Source: Marivirga atlantica
Lineage (GTDB): Bacteria; Bacteroidota; Bacteroidia; Cytophagales; Cyclobacteriaceae
Assembly: GCF_016734805.1 (NCBI RefSeq)
Contig: NZ_JAERQG010000001.1
Span: 372,001-436,000, forward strand
DNA: 64,000 nt
Reading direction: 5' to 3'
Part shown: one piece after another, positions 17,746-27,019 of the stretch
Position numbering within the stretch: the stretch's first letter is position 1
Layout: every line of letters begins with the position of its first letter
Made by a program: the position numbers and the translations under genes
The notes under the pieces: generated by a model
The model's input: the letters and a program-made list of their open reading frames with translations, nothing else
Told to the model about the DNA's origin: nothing
Database searches by the model: none

Positions 17746-18435
17746 ATGCAAAAATTTCTTTACTTATTCTCCTTATTACTTTTCTCATCATCATTATTTG
17801 CTCAGAATGAGCTAAGTGAAACCTCACATAAACTTTTAGGTGCTAATGTAGCAGGCTATCAGGTAAATATTCCTTTTGGTAAAGAAGTGGTTAGTGCTGC
17901 ATGGGAATCTTATGCTAAAGACTTTGGCCGAAGTGAGCCTACTCAAGATCACAAAACCTATCAGACTACATTTAAACCTAGCATCTATAATAAAGAAGTG
18001 CTTGTTTTTGCTCAAATAACGGGAGACAAAACCAGCAGCAAATTGTGGGCCGCAATTGATCCACAAGGTATACCTAAAGACACGCTTAAGCTTTTACAAG
18101 ATGAAATGCGTGATTTCGTTTATGGCTTTAACATTAAAGTGAGAAAAGATGCTGCTCAAAAGAAAATTGATGAGTCTGAACAAGCTGCTACTTATTTGAG
18201 CAAGGAATATGAAGAGCTAAAACGTGATGAGCGTAAGAACCAAAGAAACTATGAAAAAACTAATGAGCGTATTGTAAAATATGAGCAGGAGTTAGTAGAG
18301 TTAAGACAGGATTCCAACCAGTATAATCAAAACCTGCAGCAACTATCTGTAAAGCTAGACTCTGTTTATAGTGAGCTAGAGAAAATCAAAAGTATGGTGG
18401 AGTTGTACAAGCAAAAAATGGAAGGAATTGAGTAA
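17746..18435 (+). CDS. Exported protein with C-terminal coiled coil, function unknown
   Basis: The 229-residue product has a signal peptide (about 1-19, ending SLFAQ), a compact domain at about 20-130 (VAGYQVNIPFGKEVVSAAWE, AQITGDKTSSKLWAAIDP) and a long Glu/Lys/Gln-rich coiled coil from about 135 to the end. It is probably periplasmic. I do not recognise the domain. It ends one base before the stop of the convergent response-regulator gene, so the two transcripts may collide; no clear terminator separates them. Confidence 0.75.
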   Translation: MQKFLYLFSLLLFSSSLFAQNELSETSHKLLGANVAGYQVNIPFGKEVVSAAWESYAKDFGRSEPTQDHKTYQTTFKPSIYNKEVLVFAQITGDKTSSKLWAAIDPQGIPKDTLKLLQDEMRDFVYGFNIKVRKDAAQKKIDESEQAATYLSKEYEELKRDERKNQRNYEKTNERIVKYEQELVELRQDSNQYNQNLQQLSVKLDSVYSELEKIKSMVELYKQKMEGIE

Positions 18436-18436
18436 A

Positions 18437-19111
18437 TCAGTCGCATGTTAGTTTAAAGCCAACTCCATGGTGGTTTTTTATTGATACTGATTTATCTGCT
18501 TCCAGATACTTCCTAATTTTAGAAATAAATACGTCTAAACTACGTCCCATGAAGTAGTCATCATCACCCCAAACTGCTTTAAGTATTTCTTCACGCTTTA
18601 ACAACTGGTTTTTATGTTGGCAGAAATACTTAAGCAAAGCAGCTTCCCTCTGTGTTAGTTTTATTTCAAGTTCATCTTTGCTCAATGTCAAAGTCTCTTC
18701 ACTAAAGATAAAAGCACCAATTTTATCCTGAGTTTGTCGCCCGCTTCTATTAATGATTACATTTAAGCGAGCCAACAACTCTTTTACAGAGAAAGGCTTT
18801 GTGAGGTAATCGTCAGCCCCAATTTTGAAACCATTTATTTTATCCTCTTCGGCAGATCGTGCTGTTAAGAATATGATGGGTAAATCTTTATCAATTTGCT
18901 TAAGTTGTTTTGCCAGATTAAAACCATCTAAAATAGGTAGCATCACATCTATAATAGCTACATGATAATATTGGGGTTTAAAGTCATCTAAGGCCGATTG
19001 TCCATCAAAGAAACTGTCGATGGAGTAATCCGCGTGTTGCAAAGCATCTTTCAATACAAAGTTTAGCGAGTTGTCATCTTCAACCAATAGTACCCTACTT
19101 TTCATAATCAT
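18437..19111 (-). CDS. OmpR-type response regulator
   Basis: The 224-residue regulator has an N-terminal receiver with acidic pocket VEDD, phospho-acceptor D55 in IIDVMLP, T in FLTAR and K in YLTKPF, and a C-terminal winged helix (about 125-224) with LTQREAALLKYF and a final NHHGVGFKLTCD. It should bind DNA as a dimer after phosphorylation by the kinase encoded just upstream. The start overlaps the kinase gene by 17 bases (ATG at 19111; a second ATG at 19105 is equally possible), which indicates translational coupling. Confidence 0.9.
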   Translation of the reverse strand: MIMKSRVLLVEDDNSLNFVLKDALQHADYSIDSFFDGQSALDDFKPQYYHVAIIDVMLPILDGFNLAKQLKQIDKDLPIIFLTARSAEEDKINGFKIGADDYLTKPFSVKELLARLNVIINRSGRQTQDKIGAFIFSEETLTLSKDELEIKLTQREAALLKYFCQHKNQLLKREEILKAVWGDDDYFMGRSLDVFISKIRKYLEADKSVSIKNHHGVGFKLTCD

Positions 19112-20351
19112 TTATTTCCAGTACAAATGTGCTTCCTGAATCATCGGATCTTTCTAAATGGATGTCCCCCCCTAATAACTTCGTCATCATTTTGACATAG
19201 TACAACCCAAGACCAAAGCCTTTCACATCATGAATATCTCCAGTAGAAATCCGATAAAACTTATCGAAAATAAAGTTTCTATCTGCCTTCAAAATGCCCT
19301 TTCCATTGTCCTTTATACTGATCTTACAATTACCTTCTTGTCTTAATTCGATTAAGACCCTTGGTGGCATGCCTCCGTATTTAATGGCATTATCAATTAA
19401 GTTATGCACACAATAACTTAGGTGGCTTTTGTCAGTGGAGATATAAATCTCCTCTTTCGGAAGCTCAATATCGATCGTTCCATTTTGCTTTTTTATCAGC
19501 CAACTAAATTGATCGGCACATGCTGTTATAAGTTCCTGCAGATTTATAGAAGTTATGTTTAATTCCGGAGAGGCCTTATCAAGCTTTGAAATTTGTAAGA
19601 ACTGATCTACCTGATGAGTTAGCCTTACTGTTTCCTTATTAATTAAACAGATGTGCTGTTTGCGCCTATTGCTTTCCATTTCTTCATGAAGCATCATTTC
19701 CGAAGAAGCACCAATAGCCGCTAGTGGCGTTTTAAATTCATGTGCCATGTTGTTGATGAAATCACGCTGAAAATCAGCAAGTTTTTTCTGCCTAAAAAGA
19801 GCTACTACTGTATAGACAAATACTGACACGATAAGTAGTAGTATAAAAGAAGAGCTCAACCAAATACTCATTTCATTGATTAACTGAAATGAAATATTTG
19901 GAAAAAGCACACTGAAATAGTAGTCGTCCTTTGTAATATCAGGAAATTCAGAGTTAATCAAAGCCTGGTCATTTTGAGAAATATAGCTTCCGAATACAAT
20001 CTTTTCATTTGAGCAATCATAAATGCTAAACTCAAAAGTTTCTCTAATATTCCTTCTATTAAACTCTGATAGCAGTACTGACTTTAGCAAAGATGGCTGT
20101 ATAGCATCATTTATTGGCACTACAAAATAATTGCTGGAGAGTTGCTCAATGGGCTGCAGGGTGGTAATATCTCCCTCATTATATTTTATAATAGAAGTAG
20201 ATGCCGCCTGTAAAGCAGCTTGCACGTTTTGAGAGAATTGTCTTTTCCTGCTATCCAGACTATTCGCCAACCAAACGCCCTGAACGAATAACATTCCCAC
20301 TAATGCGATTGCCCCGAGAATAATGATTTTTGAAATTGCCCTACTTTGCAT
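19095..20351 (-). CDS. Two-component sensor histidine kinase
   Basis: The 418-residue membrane kinase has a first helix at about 8-28, a periplasmic sensor region (about 30-163), a second helix (about 165-187), a HisKA domain with the phospho-acceptor H204 in NMAHEFKTPLAAIG, and a HATPase domain with N box HNLIDNAIKYG, SIKDNGKGI and GFGLGLYYVKM. There is no HAMP domain. The signal is unknown. It diverges from the DUF1573 gene, which is therefore a candidate target, and overlaps its partner regulator downstream. Confidence 0.9.
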   Translation of the reverse strand: MQSRAISKIIILGAIALVGMLFVQGVWLANSLDSRKRQFSQNVQAALQAASTSIIKYNEGDITTLQPIEQLSSNYFVVPINDAIQPSLLKSVLLSEFNRRNIRETFEFSIYDCSNEKIVFGSYISQNDQALINSEFPDITKDDYYFSVLFPNISFQLINEMSIWLSSSFILLLIVSVFVYTVVALFRQKKLADFQRDFINNMAHEFKTPLAAIGASSEMMLHEEMESNRRKQHICLINKETVRLTHQVDQFLQISKLDKASPELNITSINLQELITACADQFSWLIKKQNGTIDIELPKEEIYISTDKSHLSYCVHNLIDNAIKYGGMPPRVLIELRQEGNCKISIKDNGKGILKADRNFIFDKFYRISTGDIHDVKGFGLGLYYVKMMTKLLGGDIHLERSDDSGSTFVLEINDYEK

Positions 20352-20478
20352 GATTTAAATATAACATAAGTCAGCCTGCCATAAAGCACTTTAACATTTC
20401 ATTAACAATTATTAAGAAGTCATTAACAGCCATTTACAATTGATGAGGATAGCTTTATGGAAACAAAATTTAAAAAAT

Positions 20479-20856
20479 ATGAAAAATTTAATGAGAAGTT
20501 CAATTGCAGCGATTTGTGTAATAGTGCTGCTTTCAGCATTTGTGATGCCCTCTGCCATTGTAGAATGGGAAAGAACAACGGCAGATTTTGGAACCATTAA
20601 AAAAGGTGAGCCTGTTAGCGAAAAGTTTTTTTTCACTAACAAAAGTGATCAGCCCATAACCATTATTAAAACCAAAACTAGTTGTGGTTGTACAGTGACT
20701 GAACACACAAAAAGTGAAATAGCACCGGGTGAAAAAGGATATGTAAAAGCTCAATACAATGCTGCAAAGGTAGGAGCTTTCACCAAAACGGTACAGGTTT
20801 TCACCTCTGCCGATGAAAACCCCTTTACTTTAACCATTAAGGGTGTTGTAGAATAG
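20479..20856 (+). CDS. DUF1573 secreted protein
   Basis: From the ATG at 20479 the product is 125 residues with a signal peptide (MKNLMRSSIAAICVIV..., cleavage near residue 25-28) and a single DUF1573 domain of immunoglobulin-like beta strands: WERTTADFGTIKKGEPV, FTNKSDQPITIIKTKTSCGC and EIAPGEKGYVKAQYN. The CGC motif is typical of the family. An earlier ATG at 20440 would place 13 non-signal-like residues in front, so the later start is preferred. The function is unknown; the protein is periplasmic or surface-exposed. It is transcribed away from the histidine kinase gene. Confidence 0.82.
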   Translation: MKNLMRSSIAAICVIVLLSAFVMPSAIVEWERTTADFGTIKKGEPVSEKFFFTNKSDQPITIIKTKTSCGCTVTEHTKSEIAPGEKGYVKAQYNAAKVGAFTKTVQVFTSADENPFTLTIKGVVE

Positions 20857-20874
20857 ACATTGTCTATAAATAAG

Positions 20875-20921
20875 CGACCAACTATGAGCTGGATAGATAA
20901 AAATCTGGGCGTAGTTGGTTG
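20875..20921. terminator. Hairpin between convergent DUF1573 and dciA-like genes
   Basis: CGACCAACTATG pairs with CGTAGTTGGTTG (with G-T wobbles) across a 23-base loop in the 66-base gap between the two stops. T-runs are short on both sides, so it may act as a weak two-way terminator. Confidence 0.5.
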
Positions 20922-20922
20922 T

Positions 20923-21255
20923 TTATAATATCACCACCTCCTTAATCAGCACTTTACCTAATTCAGTAGCATAAAGCTCTATAATCTGGGCTTTATTCAT
21001 ATTAAGCTCCTGTTTTAATACGCTAGACTCAACCGTCACAAATAACTTCTGATCTTTTACAAAAACACTTTTGGTTCTGTTGGCAATAGCTTTACCCATA
21101 AGCTTGGGCCATAAGTTTACAATATTGGTTTGATCAAACTTTTTATTGAGGTTGTAGGCTTCTACCATGTCTTGGATAACATCTTTAAGAGGTGATGCAT
21201 CAGATTTTCTTACACTGGCAGGATGTGGCGTTTTCTTTTTACCGTAGTAGCTCAT
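20923..21255 (-). CDS. DUF721/DciA-like protein
   Basis: The 110-residue protein has a basic N-terminal tail and a DUF721 domain (about 25-110) with LWPKLMGKAIANRTKSVFVKDQ reduced here to the key W, P, G and the strand LFVTVESSVLKQEL. DciA proteins of this family help load the replicative helicase DnaB in bacteria lacking DnaC/DnaI. The gene begins 5 bases after recF, so the pair is an operon linked to replication and repair, as in many bacteria. Confidence 0.82.
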   Translation of the reverse strand: MSYYGKKKTPHPASVRKSDASPLKDVIQDMVEAYNLNKKFDQTNIVNLWPKLMGKAIANRTKSVFVKDQKLFVTVESSVLKQELNMNKAQIIELYATELGKVLIKEVVIL

Positions 21256-21260
21256 TCAGT

Positions 21261-22340
21261 TTAATCTAGTTCAAAGTATTTCTTTTCAGATGATAAGCTA
21301 TCCAAATACATTTTAGTTCGCTCCGGTCGGGCGTCAGTTAAAAAGATTTGTCCAAACCGACCGTCAGAGACCATCTTCAATAGATAAGCTATTCGCCTAT
21401 CGTCTAATTTATCAAAAATATCATCCAAAAGCATAATCGGTCTTTTGCCCATCACTTTTTCAATGGTAACAAATTGGCTCAACTTCATAGCAATCAAGAA
21501 AGATTTCTGCTGACCTTGTGAGCCAAATTTCTTCAAGCTATGCTCATCAATCAGAAACTTGAAATCATCGCGATGAATTCCTAAAGTAGTTCTTCCCTGA
21601 AAAAAATCCTTTTTATGTCTGGCTTTTAGTTCCTCTTTATAGTTTTCTGTTACGGCAGTATCGTAAACTATGCTTACTGATTCACTGTCATCACTAATTT
21701 CTTTATAAAAAATCTCAAAGTCATCAGAAAATTGCTGAATCAATTCACTTCTCTTTTGAGCAATTGATAAAGCAAGCGGTACCATGAGCTCATCAAAAGG
21801 CTCTAGCTGACTGCTATCAAACCTATTATTTTCAAGTAGTTGTTTGAGCAGGGTGTTACGCTGTTTCAACAAATGATTATAGCGCATTAAGTTGTTTAAA
21901 TACTCATGATCAATTTGGCATAACAAGCTGTCGAAGAACTTTCTTCTCGTTTCGCTACTATCACGAACCAAATCGGTATCCTGTGGTGCAATCATTACCA
22001 ATGGCATTTTCCCGATATGGTCACTTAGCTTATCATAGGCTTTACCAGACCACTTGAGCATCTTTTTTTCACCTTGCTGCACAGCACATAAAATGTTGAT
22101 ATCTTGCTCATCAATTTTAAGCTTCCCTTTTAAAGAGAAGAAAGTAGCCTCATGCAAAATATTGTCCTTGTCTACTGCATTAAATGCACTCTTAGTAAAA
22201 GCGAGATAATAGATGGCATCAAGTAAGTTTGTTTTACCAATGCCATTTCTGCCTAAAAGGCAATTTATCCCTTCTACAAACTCAAAGCTGGCTTGCTCAT
22301 AATTTTTGAACTGTGTAAGCTGTAGTTTTTGAAGGTGCAT
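21261..22340 (-). CDS. recF: DNA replication and repair protein RecF
   Basis: RecF is an ABC-type ATPase that recognises gapped DNA and helps RecOR load RecA. The 359-residue protein has Walker A GRNGIGKTN (about 30-38), the signature SQGQQKSFLIAMKL (about 275-288) and Walker B PIMLLDDIFDKLD (about 305-317), and ends LSSEKKYFELD. It starts HLQKLQLTQFKNYEQ, as expected for the family. The gene diverges from pdhA across 107 bases and is followed closely by the dciA-like gene. Confidence 0.95.
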   Translation of the reverse strand: MHLQKLQLTQFKNYEQASFEFVEGINCLLGRNGIGKTNLLDAIYYLAFTKSAFNAVDKDNILHEATFFSLKGKLKIDEQDINILCAVQQGEKKMLKWSGKAYDKLSDHIGKMPLVMIAPQDTDLVRDSSETRRKFFDSLLCQIDHEYLNNLMRYNHLLKQRNTLLKQLLENNRFDSSQLEPFDELMVPLALSIAQKRSELIQQFSDDFEIFYKEISDDSESVSIVYDTAVTENYKEELKARHKKDFFQGRTTLGIHRDDFKFLIDEHSLKKFGSQGQQKSFLIAMKLSQFVTIEKVMGKRPIMLLDDIFDKLDDRRIAYLLKMVSDGRFGQIFLTDARPERTKMYLDSLSSEKKYFELD

Positions 22341-22447
22341 TTTTTAATAGTTGAAGGTTTTTCGCTATTTTCGCAAACCCGAACGTGGCTGCAAAGTTAT
22401 ACTTTATCCAAACACGAGTCGGATAATTCATATAAAAGAAAACACAT

Positions 22448-23467
22448 ATGGCTACTAGTAAATCAAAATCTTCAAACAAAAAAAGTTTCAGCAAAGAGAC
22501 CTACATGACTTGGTTTGAGTCGATGTTGATGATGAGAAGGTTTGAAGAAAAAGCAGGCCAGCTTTACGGTCAGCAAAAAATCAAAGGTTTTTGCCATTTA
22601 TATATTGGACAAGAAGCTTGTGCTGCAGGAGCTGTAAGTGCTTTAAAAGAAGGAGATAAATACATTACTGCCTATAGAGACCACGCTCACCCTATTGCAC
22701 TAGGAACTGATCCTAATAAAATTATGGCTGAGCTTTTCGGTAAAGAAACTGGCGTTTCAAAAGGTAAAGGTGGTTCCATGCACATGTTTGATAAGGAACA
22801 TCATTTCTATGGTGGCCATGGTATCGTTGGTGGGCAAATTCCTTTAGGCGCTGGTATCGGTTTTGCCGAGAAGTATAAGGGTACTGATAACCTTTGTATT
22901 ACTTATATGGGTGATGGAGCAGTAAGACAGGGGGCTTTCCACGAAGCTCTAAATATGGCGATGCATTATAAAATTCCTGTGATTTTCGTAATTGAAAACA
23001 ACGGATATGCCATGGGTACATCTGTTAAACGTACCTCCAATGTAACAGAGCTTTATACATTAGGCGAATCTTACGATATGCCATCTAAAGCAGTTGATGC
23101 TATGAATGTGGAAGAAGTTCATAATGCTGTTGAAGAAGCTGCTAAAAGAGCAAGAAAAGGTGATGGTCCAAGCCTGTTAGAATTCAGAACTTATCGATAC
23201 AAAGGCCACTCAATGTCCGATCCTGCTAAATACAGAACTAAGGAAGAGCTTGAAGAATACAAAGCTAAAGACCCTATTGAGCAGGTGCGAGCTACTATTC
23301 TTGAAAAGAAACATGCTACAGAAGAAGAGCTTGATGAAATGGATAAGAAAATCAAAGACAGGGTGAAAGAAGCCGTTGACTTTGCCGAGAAGTCTGATTG
23401 GCCTTCAGTTGATGAAGTATACAAAGATGTGTACGCTCAGGAAGACTATCCTTTCGTAGTTGACTGA
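22448..23467 (+). CDS. pdhA: Pyruvate dehydrogenase E1 component, alpha subunit
   Basis: With E1 beta this thiamine-diphosphate enzyme decarboxylates pyruvate and acetylates the E2 lipoyl domain. The 339-residue product has YRDHAHPIALG (about 76-86), GKGGSMHMFD (about 107-115), the ThDP/Mg2+ motif from GDGAVRQG (GDG at 155-157) to ENNGYAMG (NN at 184-185), and the loop YKGHSMSDPAKYR. An 18-residue Ser/Lys-rich tail precedes the domain. The E1 beta and E2 genes are not adjacent. A weak hairpin follows the stop. Confidence 0.93.
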   Translation: MATSKSKSSNKKSFSKETYMTWFESMLMMRRFEEKAGQLYGQQKIKGFCHLYIGQEACAAGAVSALKEGDKYITAYRDHAHPIALGTDPNKIMAELFGKETGVSKGKGGSMHMFDKEHHFYGGHGIVGGQIPLGAGIGFAEKYKGTDNLCITYMGDGAVRQGAFHEALNMAMHYKIPVIFVIENNGYAMGTSVKRTSNVTELYTLGESYDMPSKAVDAMNVEEVHNAVEEAAKRARKGDGPSLLEFRTYRYKGHSMSDPAKYRTKEELEEYKAKDPIEQVRATILEKKHATEEELDEMDKKIKDRVKEAVDFAEKSDWPSVDEVYKDVYAQEDYPFVVD

Positions 23468-23537
23468 TAGGTAATTAAATCTACCTTGATTTAACTGTCT
23501 TTTTATAATTAAGACTATATATCTAATCATTTTTTAT

Positions 23538-23545
23538 TAGCTTTG
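23538..23545 (+). promoter_or_regulatory. Candidate -7 box for the TPR-ribH region
   Basis: TAGCTTTG matches TAnnTTTG. The predicted start of transcription would leave a leader of about 85 bases before the ATG at 23633, and a perfect 6-bp hairpin (GCTCTT/AAGAGC, 23547-23562) would sit at the very 5' end of the RNA, where it could protect it from decay. No TTG is found at the usual upstream distance. Confidence 0.35.
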
Positions 23546-23632
23546 CGCTCTTGATTAAGAGCAAATTATGCTTCGGCATTAATTGAAAGGTTTGAAACGG
23601 CACGAAGCCGCAAAAACTATAAGTTTATTACA

Positions 23633-24328
23633 ATGGCAAAAACGAAAGAAAAAGGAGCAGGTACTGAGTTTTACGAAAACCCGGAAGTACTTGCATCACA
23701 ACTCACCAAAACGGAGGAGTTTATTGAGCAGAACAAGAAAATTGTTTTTGGATTAGGTGGATTAATCGCCTTGGTGATAGTTGGTTTTTTTGGCTATCGC
23801 TATTATATGAACAACCAAAACGAAGAGGCTCAAAAAGAAATGTTTCAAGCTATTTATTGGTTTGAAAATGGTGAGCTTGATAAAGCAATAGATGGAGACG
23901 GTAACAATTACGGTTTCCTTAATATAGTTGAAGATTACGGTAGCACTAAAGCTGGTAATCTTGCGAATTATTATTTAGGTGCTGTTTATCTTCAAAAAGG
24001 TGAATTTGAAACCTCTATAGATTATTTAGAGTCCTTCGGCGCTGATGATTTATTAGTACAATCCAGAGCTTACGCTTTAATGGGTGATGCTTATATGGAA
24101 TTAGGTAATTATACTTTAGCTGCTGATCAATATGGTAAGGCTGCTGATTATAAGAGTACTGAAGAGTTTACTCCAGAGTATTTAATGAAACAAGCATTGG
24201 CCTATGAGAAGGCAAATGAATCTTCAAAAGCGATGGAGAGCTATAAACAGGTGGTAGAAAAGTATAAGGACTCAAAGGAATACAATGAGGCTCGCAAGTA
24301 CCTATCCATGCTAGAAGCTAAAAACTAA
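23633..24328 (+). CDS. Membrane-anchored TPR protein (YfgM-like)
   Basis: The 231-residue protein has a charged cytoplasmic N-terminus, one transmembrane helix (about 39-57, FGLGGLIALVIVGFFGYRYY) and a periplasmic TPR region (about 85-228) including ANYYLGAVYLQKGEFETSID, YALMGDAYMELGNYTLAADQ and YKQVVEKYKDSKEYNEARKYL. The layout is that of YfgM, a chaperone-linked partner of the Sec translocon. It lies upstream of ribH with a terminator between, an order I recall from other Bacteroidota. Confidence 0.85.
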   Translation: MAKTKEKGAGTEFYENPEVLASQLTKTEEFIEQNKKIVFGLGGLIALVIVGFFGYRYYMNNQNEEAQKEMFQAIYWFENGELDKAIDGDGNNYGFLNIVEDYGSTKAGNLANYYLGAVYLQKGEFETSIDYLESFGADDLLVQSRAYALMGDAYMELGNYTLAADQYGKAADYKSTEEFTPEYLMKQALAYEKANESSKAMESYKQVVEKYKDSKEYNEARKYLSMLEAKN

Positions 24329-24350
24329 AAAGAAGTTCAAATAAGTAATT

Positions 24351-24385
24351 AAAAAAGGGATAGGTTCACACTTATCCCTTTTTTG
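24351..24385 (+). terminator. Rho-independent terminator between the TPR gene and ribH
   Basis: AAAAGGGATA pairs with TATCCCTTTT around a short loop, followed by more T. It ends 17 bases before the ribH ATG, so ribH may depend on read-through or have its promoter inside this element. Confidence 0.8.
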
Positions 24386-24401
24386 TTTTTAATTCAATAA
24401 T

Positions 24402-24890
24402 ATGGCAACGAATCTTAAGAATCTATCCGATCATTCAGAGAAAAACATCATCAACGTGGCTAATAATAAATTTGCCATCATAGTTTCTGAGTGGAATGAT
24501 GAAGTTACAGAATCACTCTTTAATGGCGCTTATGAAACACTGATAGAAAATGGTGTTAAAAAGGAGAACATCATCAAGCACTATGTTCCTGGTAGTTATG
24601 AGCTGTCGTTAGGCGCTCAGTGGCTAGCACAGAAAAGTGATATAGATGCAGTAATTTGCCTGGGTTGTGTAATTCAGGGAGAAACCAAGCACTTTGACTT
24701 TATTTGTGATGCAGTAGCTCAGGGCATTACTAACGTAAGCCTAAAGTACAATAAGCCGGTAATTTTCGGAGTACTCACACCTAACAACCAACAGCAAGCA
24801 TTAGATAGAGCAGGTGGTAAACATGGGAACAAGGGTGATGAAGCAGCTATCACCGCAATTAAAATGCTGGGATTAGTTCAACAATTATAG
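24402..24890 (+). CDS. ribH: 6,7-dimethyl-8-ribityllumazine synthase
   Basis: RibH condenses 5-amino-6-ribitylaminouracil with dihydroxybutanone phosphate in the penultimate step of riboflavin synthesis, usually as a 60-subunit shell. The 162-residue protein shows VSEWNDEVTESLF (about 28-40), the substrate loop VPGSYELSLGAQW (about 62-74), and GCVIQGETKHFDF with the catalytic His at 97, then GVLTPNNQQQALDRAGGKHGNK in two parts. Other riboflavin genes are not in the window. Confidence 0.95.
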   Translation: MATNLKNLSDHSEKNIINVANNKFAIIVSEWNDEVTESLFNGAYETLIENGVKKENIIKHYVPGSYELSLGAQWLAQKSDIDAVICLGCVIQGETKHFDFICDAVAQGITNVSLKYNKPVIFGVLTPNNQQQALDRAGGKHGNKGDEAAITAIKMLGLVQQL

Positions 24891-24940
24891 TTCTCATAAA
24901 ATCTTTATTCCTTAATAAGTATTAATAAGCTATTCTTTTT

Positions 24941-26260
24941 ATGAAGGTATTGAAGTTTGGTGGTACCTCTGTAGGCACACCAGAAGGCATGAATCAAATT
25001 CGGCAGATTATTACTGCTGATAGTCAAAAAAAAGTTGTTGTACTTTCTGCTTTAAGTGGTGTTACCAATAGCTTGGTGGAAATTGGTGAACACTTAAGAA
25101 GGAAGGATATTGAAGCAGCTAAAAAAGTGGTTGAAAAATTAGACCATAAATACCGCGGTTTTATCGAAGAGCTTTATTCAGCCGATAATTTCAAGAAAAA
25201 AGCTATTGAAGCACTTGAAAAAAGTGAGCAGTTCATCAATTCTTGCCTATCAGAACCCTTTACTAATAGAAGAGACAAAGAATTACTTGCACAAGGTGAG
25301 TTAATGTCTACCAAGCTATTTAACCTTCACCTGCAAGAGCATGAGCTGAAAAGTGCTCTTATAAGCGCATTGGATTTTGTGAGAACAGACTTACAATCCG
25401 AGCCAGATGAAGCATACATCAACAAAGAGCTATCAGATGTTTTAGTGAAGTTGCCTGCAGAAACTAAATTGATCATCACCCAGGGATATATTTGTAGAAA
25501 TGCTGAAGGGCATATTGATAACCTACAAAGAGGCGGAAGCGACTATACAGCATCATTAATAGGAGCTGCTCTTTTTGCGGATGAAATCCAAATATGGACT
25601 GACATTGATGGCATGCACAATAATGACCCAAGAGTTGTTAAAAACACCTTTAGCATTCCTGAGCTTTCATTCGAAGAAGCTGCTGAGTTGGCCTACTTTG
25701 GTGCTAAAATTTTGCATCCGTCATGCATAAGACCTGCACAAAGAAAGAGTATTCCTGTTAGGTTGAAAAACACAATGAAGCCTGATGCACCTGGTACTTT
25801 AATTGACAGCACTAATAAAACGAAAGAAGGCATTACAGCTATTGCTGCTAAGGATTCAATTATAGCGATTAAGGTTAAGTCATTGCGCATGTTGATGGCT
25901 TATGGCTTTTTAAGAAGAGTTTTTGAAATATTCGAGAAGTATAAAACACCCATAGATGTAATCACCACTTCTGAGGTGGCTATTTCTGTCACCATTGACA
26001 ACCCTTATTATTTGGACAGTATTTTAAGCGAACTACGCCCTTTCGGTGAGGTAGAGGTTGATGCTGAGCAAAGTATTATTTGTATAGTAGGCAATCTGGT
26101 GGCTGAAAAACCAGGACTGGTTGGGAAAATATTTGCCGCTTTAGGTGATATTCCGGTGAGGATGATTTCTTACGGTGGTAGCCGACACAACATATCAATA
26201 GTTGTTGACACTAAGTTCAAACAAGAAGCCTTGAAGAAGTTGAATGATGGGGTGTTTTAA
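24941..26260 (+). CDS. Aspartate kinase (monofunctional)
   Basis: Aspartate kinase phosphorylates L-aspartate, the first step towards lysine, threonine and methionine. The 439-residue protein starts with the ATP site MKVLKFGGTSVG, contains QGYICRN and GRGGSDYTA-like RGGSDYTASL (about 206-215) and WTDIDGMHNNDPR (about 228-240), and ends with two ACT domains (about 305-439) for allosteric feedback. No homoserine dehydrogenase is fused. The matching next enzyme, asd, is 20 kb away. The stop overlaps the convergent LytTR gene by 4 bases. Confidence 0.92.
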   Translation: MKVLKFGGTSVGTPEGMNQIRQIITADSQKKVVVLSALSGVTNSLVEIGEHLRRKDIEAAKKVVEKLDHKYRGFIEELYSADNFKKKAIEALEKSEQFINSCLSEPFTNRRDKELLAQGELMSTKLFNLHLQEHELKSALISALDFVRTDLQSEPDEAYINKELSDVLVKLPAETKLIITQGYICRNAEGHIDNLQRGGSDYTASLIGAALFADEIQIWTDIDGMHNNDPRVVKNTFSIPELSFEEAAELAYFGAKILHPSCIRPAQRKSIPVRLKNTMKPDAPGTLIDSTNKTKEGITAIAAKDSIIAIKVKSLRMLMAYGFLRRVFEIFEKYKTPIDVITTSEVAISVTIDNPYYLDSILSELRPFGEVEVDAEQSIICIVGNLVAEKPGLVGKIFAALGDIPVRMISYGGSRHNISIVVDTKFKQEALKKLNDGVF

Positions 26261-27015
26261 GCGCCTAGCCAGTTTTTAAAATCAGTTGCTTTTTCTGTAC
26301 TGATAGTAATTTTTTCCTGATGTTCTACAATAGGTTCGATTAAGAGTTTGCCTTTGTGCCATTTGTGCACAGCCTTTATAGCCTTAAACTGAATAAGTGT
26401 TTGTCGGTTTGCTCTGTAAAAAGTATTCGGATCCAACTGATCACTGAGTTCATCTAAAGTAAAGTCAACTATATAGCTCTTTTCCTGAAGTGTTTTAAGG
26501 TAAACCAAACCATTATGAGTATAAAAGAAGGCCACATTATCTACTTCCACGGAAATAAGTTTTTCGCCTAGCTTAATAAGAAATCTTGATTTGTACTTTT
26601 TATCATCAAGCTTGATGTGACTAATAAGCTCATTTAAATTAATTCCTGAATTATTCGACTGATGAATTTGTCGGTACTTTAGTAAGCTCGCTTCCAGATC
26701 TTCTTTTTTGATGGGCTTCAATAAATAGTCAATGCTATTAACTTTAAAAGCCCGAAGCATATATTCATCAAATGCTGTAGTGAAAATTACCGGCTTGGTA
26801 ATATTTATCTTATCAAAAATTTCAAAGCTGATGCCATCACTTAATTGAATATCCATAAAGATTAAATCGGGCGCCTGATGGTTCTTGAGCCAGTTGATAG
26901 AATCCTCCACGCTGTCTATAACCTCTACAATTTCATGATCAGGATTAATTTCAGTAAGGAGCTTTTGCAACCTTCGGAAAGCTGGAGCTTCATCTTCGAT
27001 GATTAGTAACTTCAT
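26257..27015 (-). CDS. LytTR-family response regulator
   Basis: The 252-residue regulator has a receiver domain with IIEDEAP (about 5-11), phospho-acceptor D55 in LIFMDIQLSDG and K in DYLLKPIKKED, then a LytTR DNA-binding domain (about 145-250) with RFLIKLGEKLISVEVDNV and FYRANRQTLI. It is encoded 4 bases after its histidine kinase, so the two form an operon. The divergent TonB-receptor gene is the most natural nearby candidate target, by position only. Confidence 0.9.
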   Translation of the reverse strand: MKLLIIEDEAPAFRRLQKLLTEINPDHEIVEVIDSVEDSINWLKNHQAPDLIFMDIQLSDGISFEIFDKINITKPVIFTTAFDEYMLRAFKVNSIDYLLKPIKKEDLEASLLKYRQIHQSNNSGINLNELISHIKLDDKKYKSRFLIKLGEKLISVEVDNVAFFYTHNGLVYLKTLQEKSYIVDFTLDELSDQLDPNTFYRANRQTLIQFKAIKAVHKWHKGKLLIEPIVEHQEKITISTEKATDFKNWLGA

Positions 27016-27019
27016 TAAT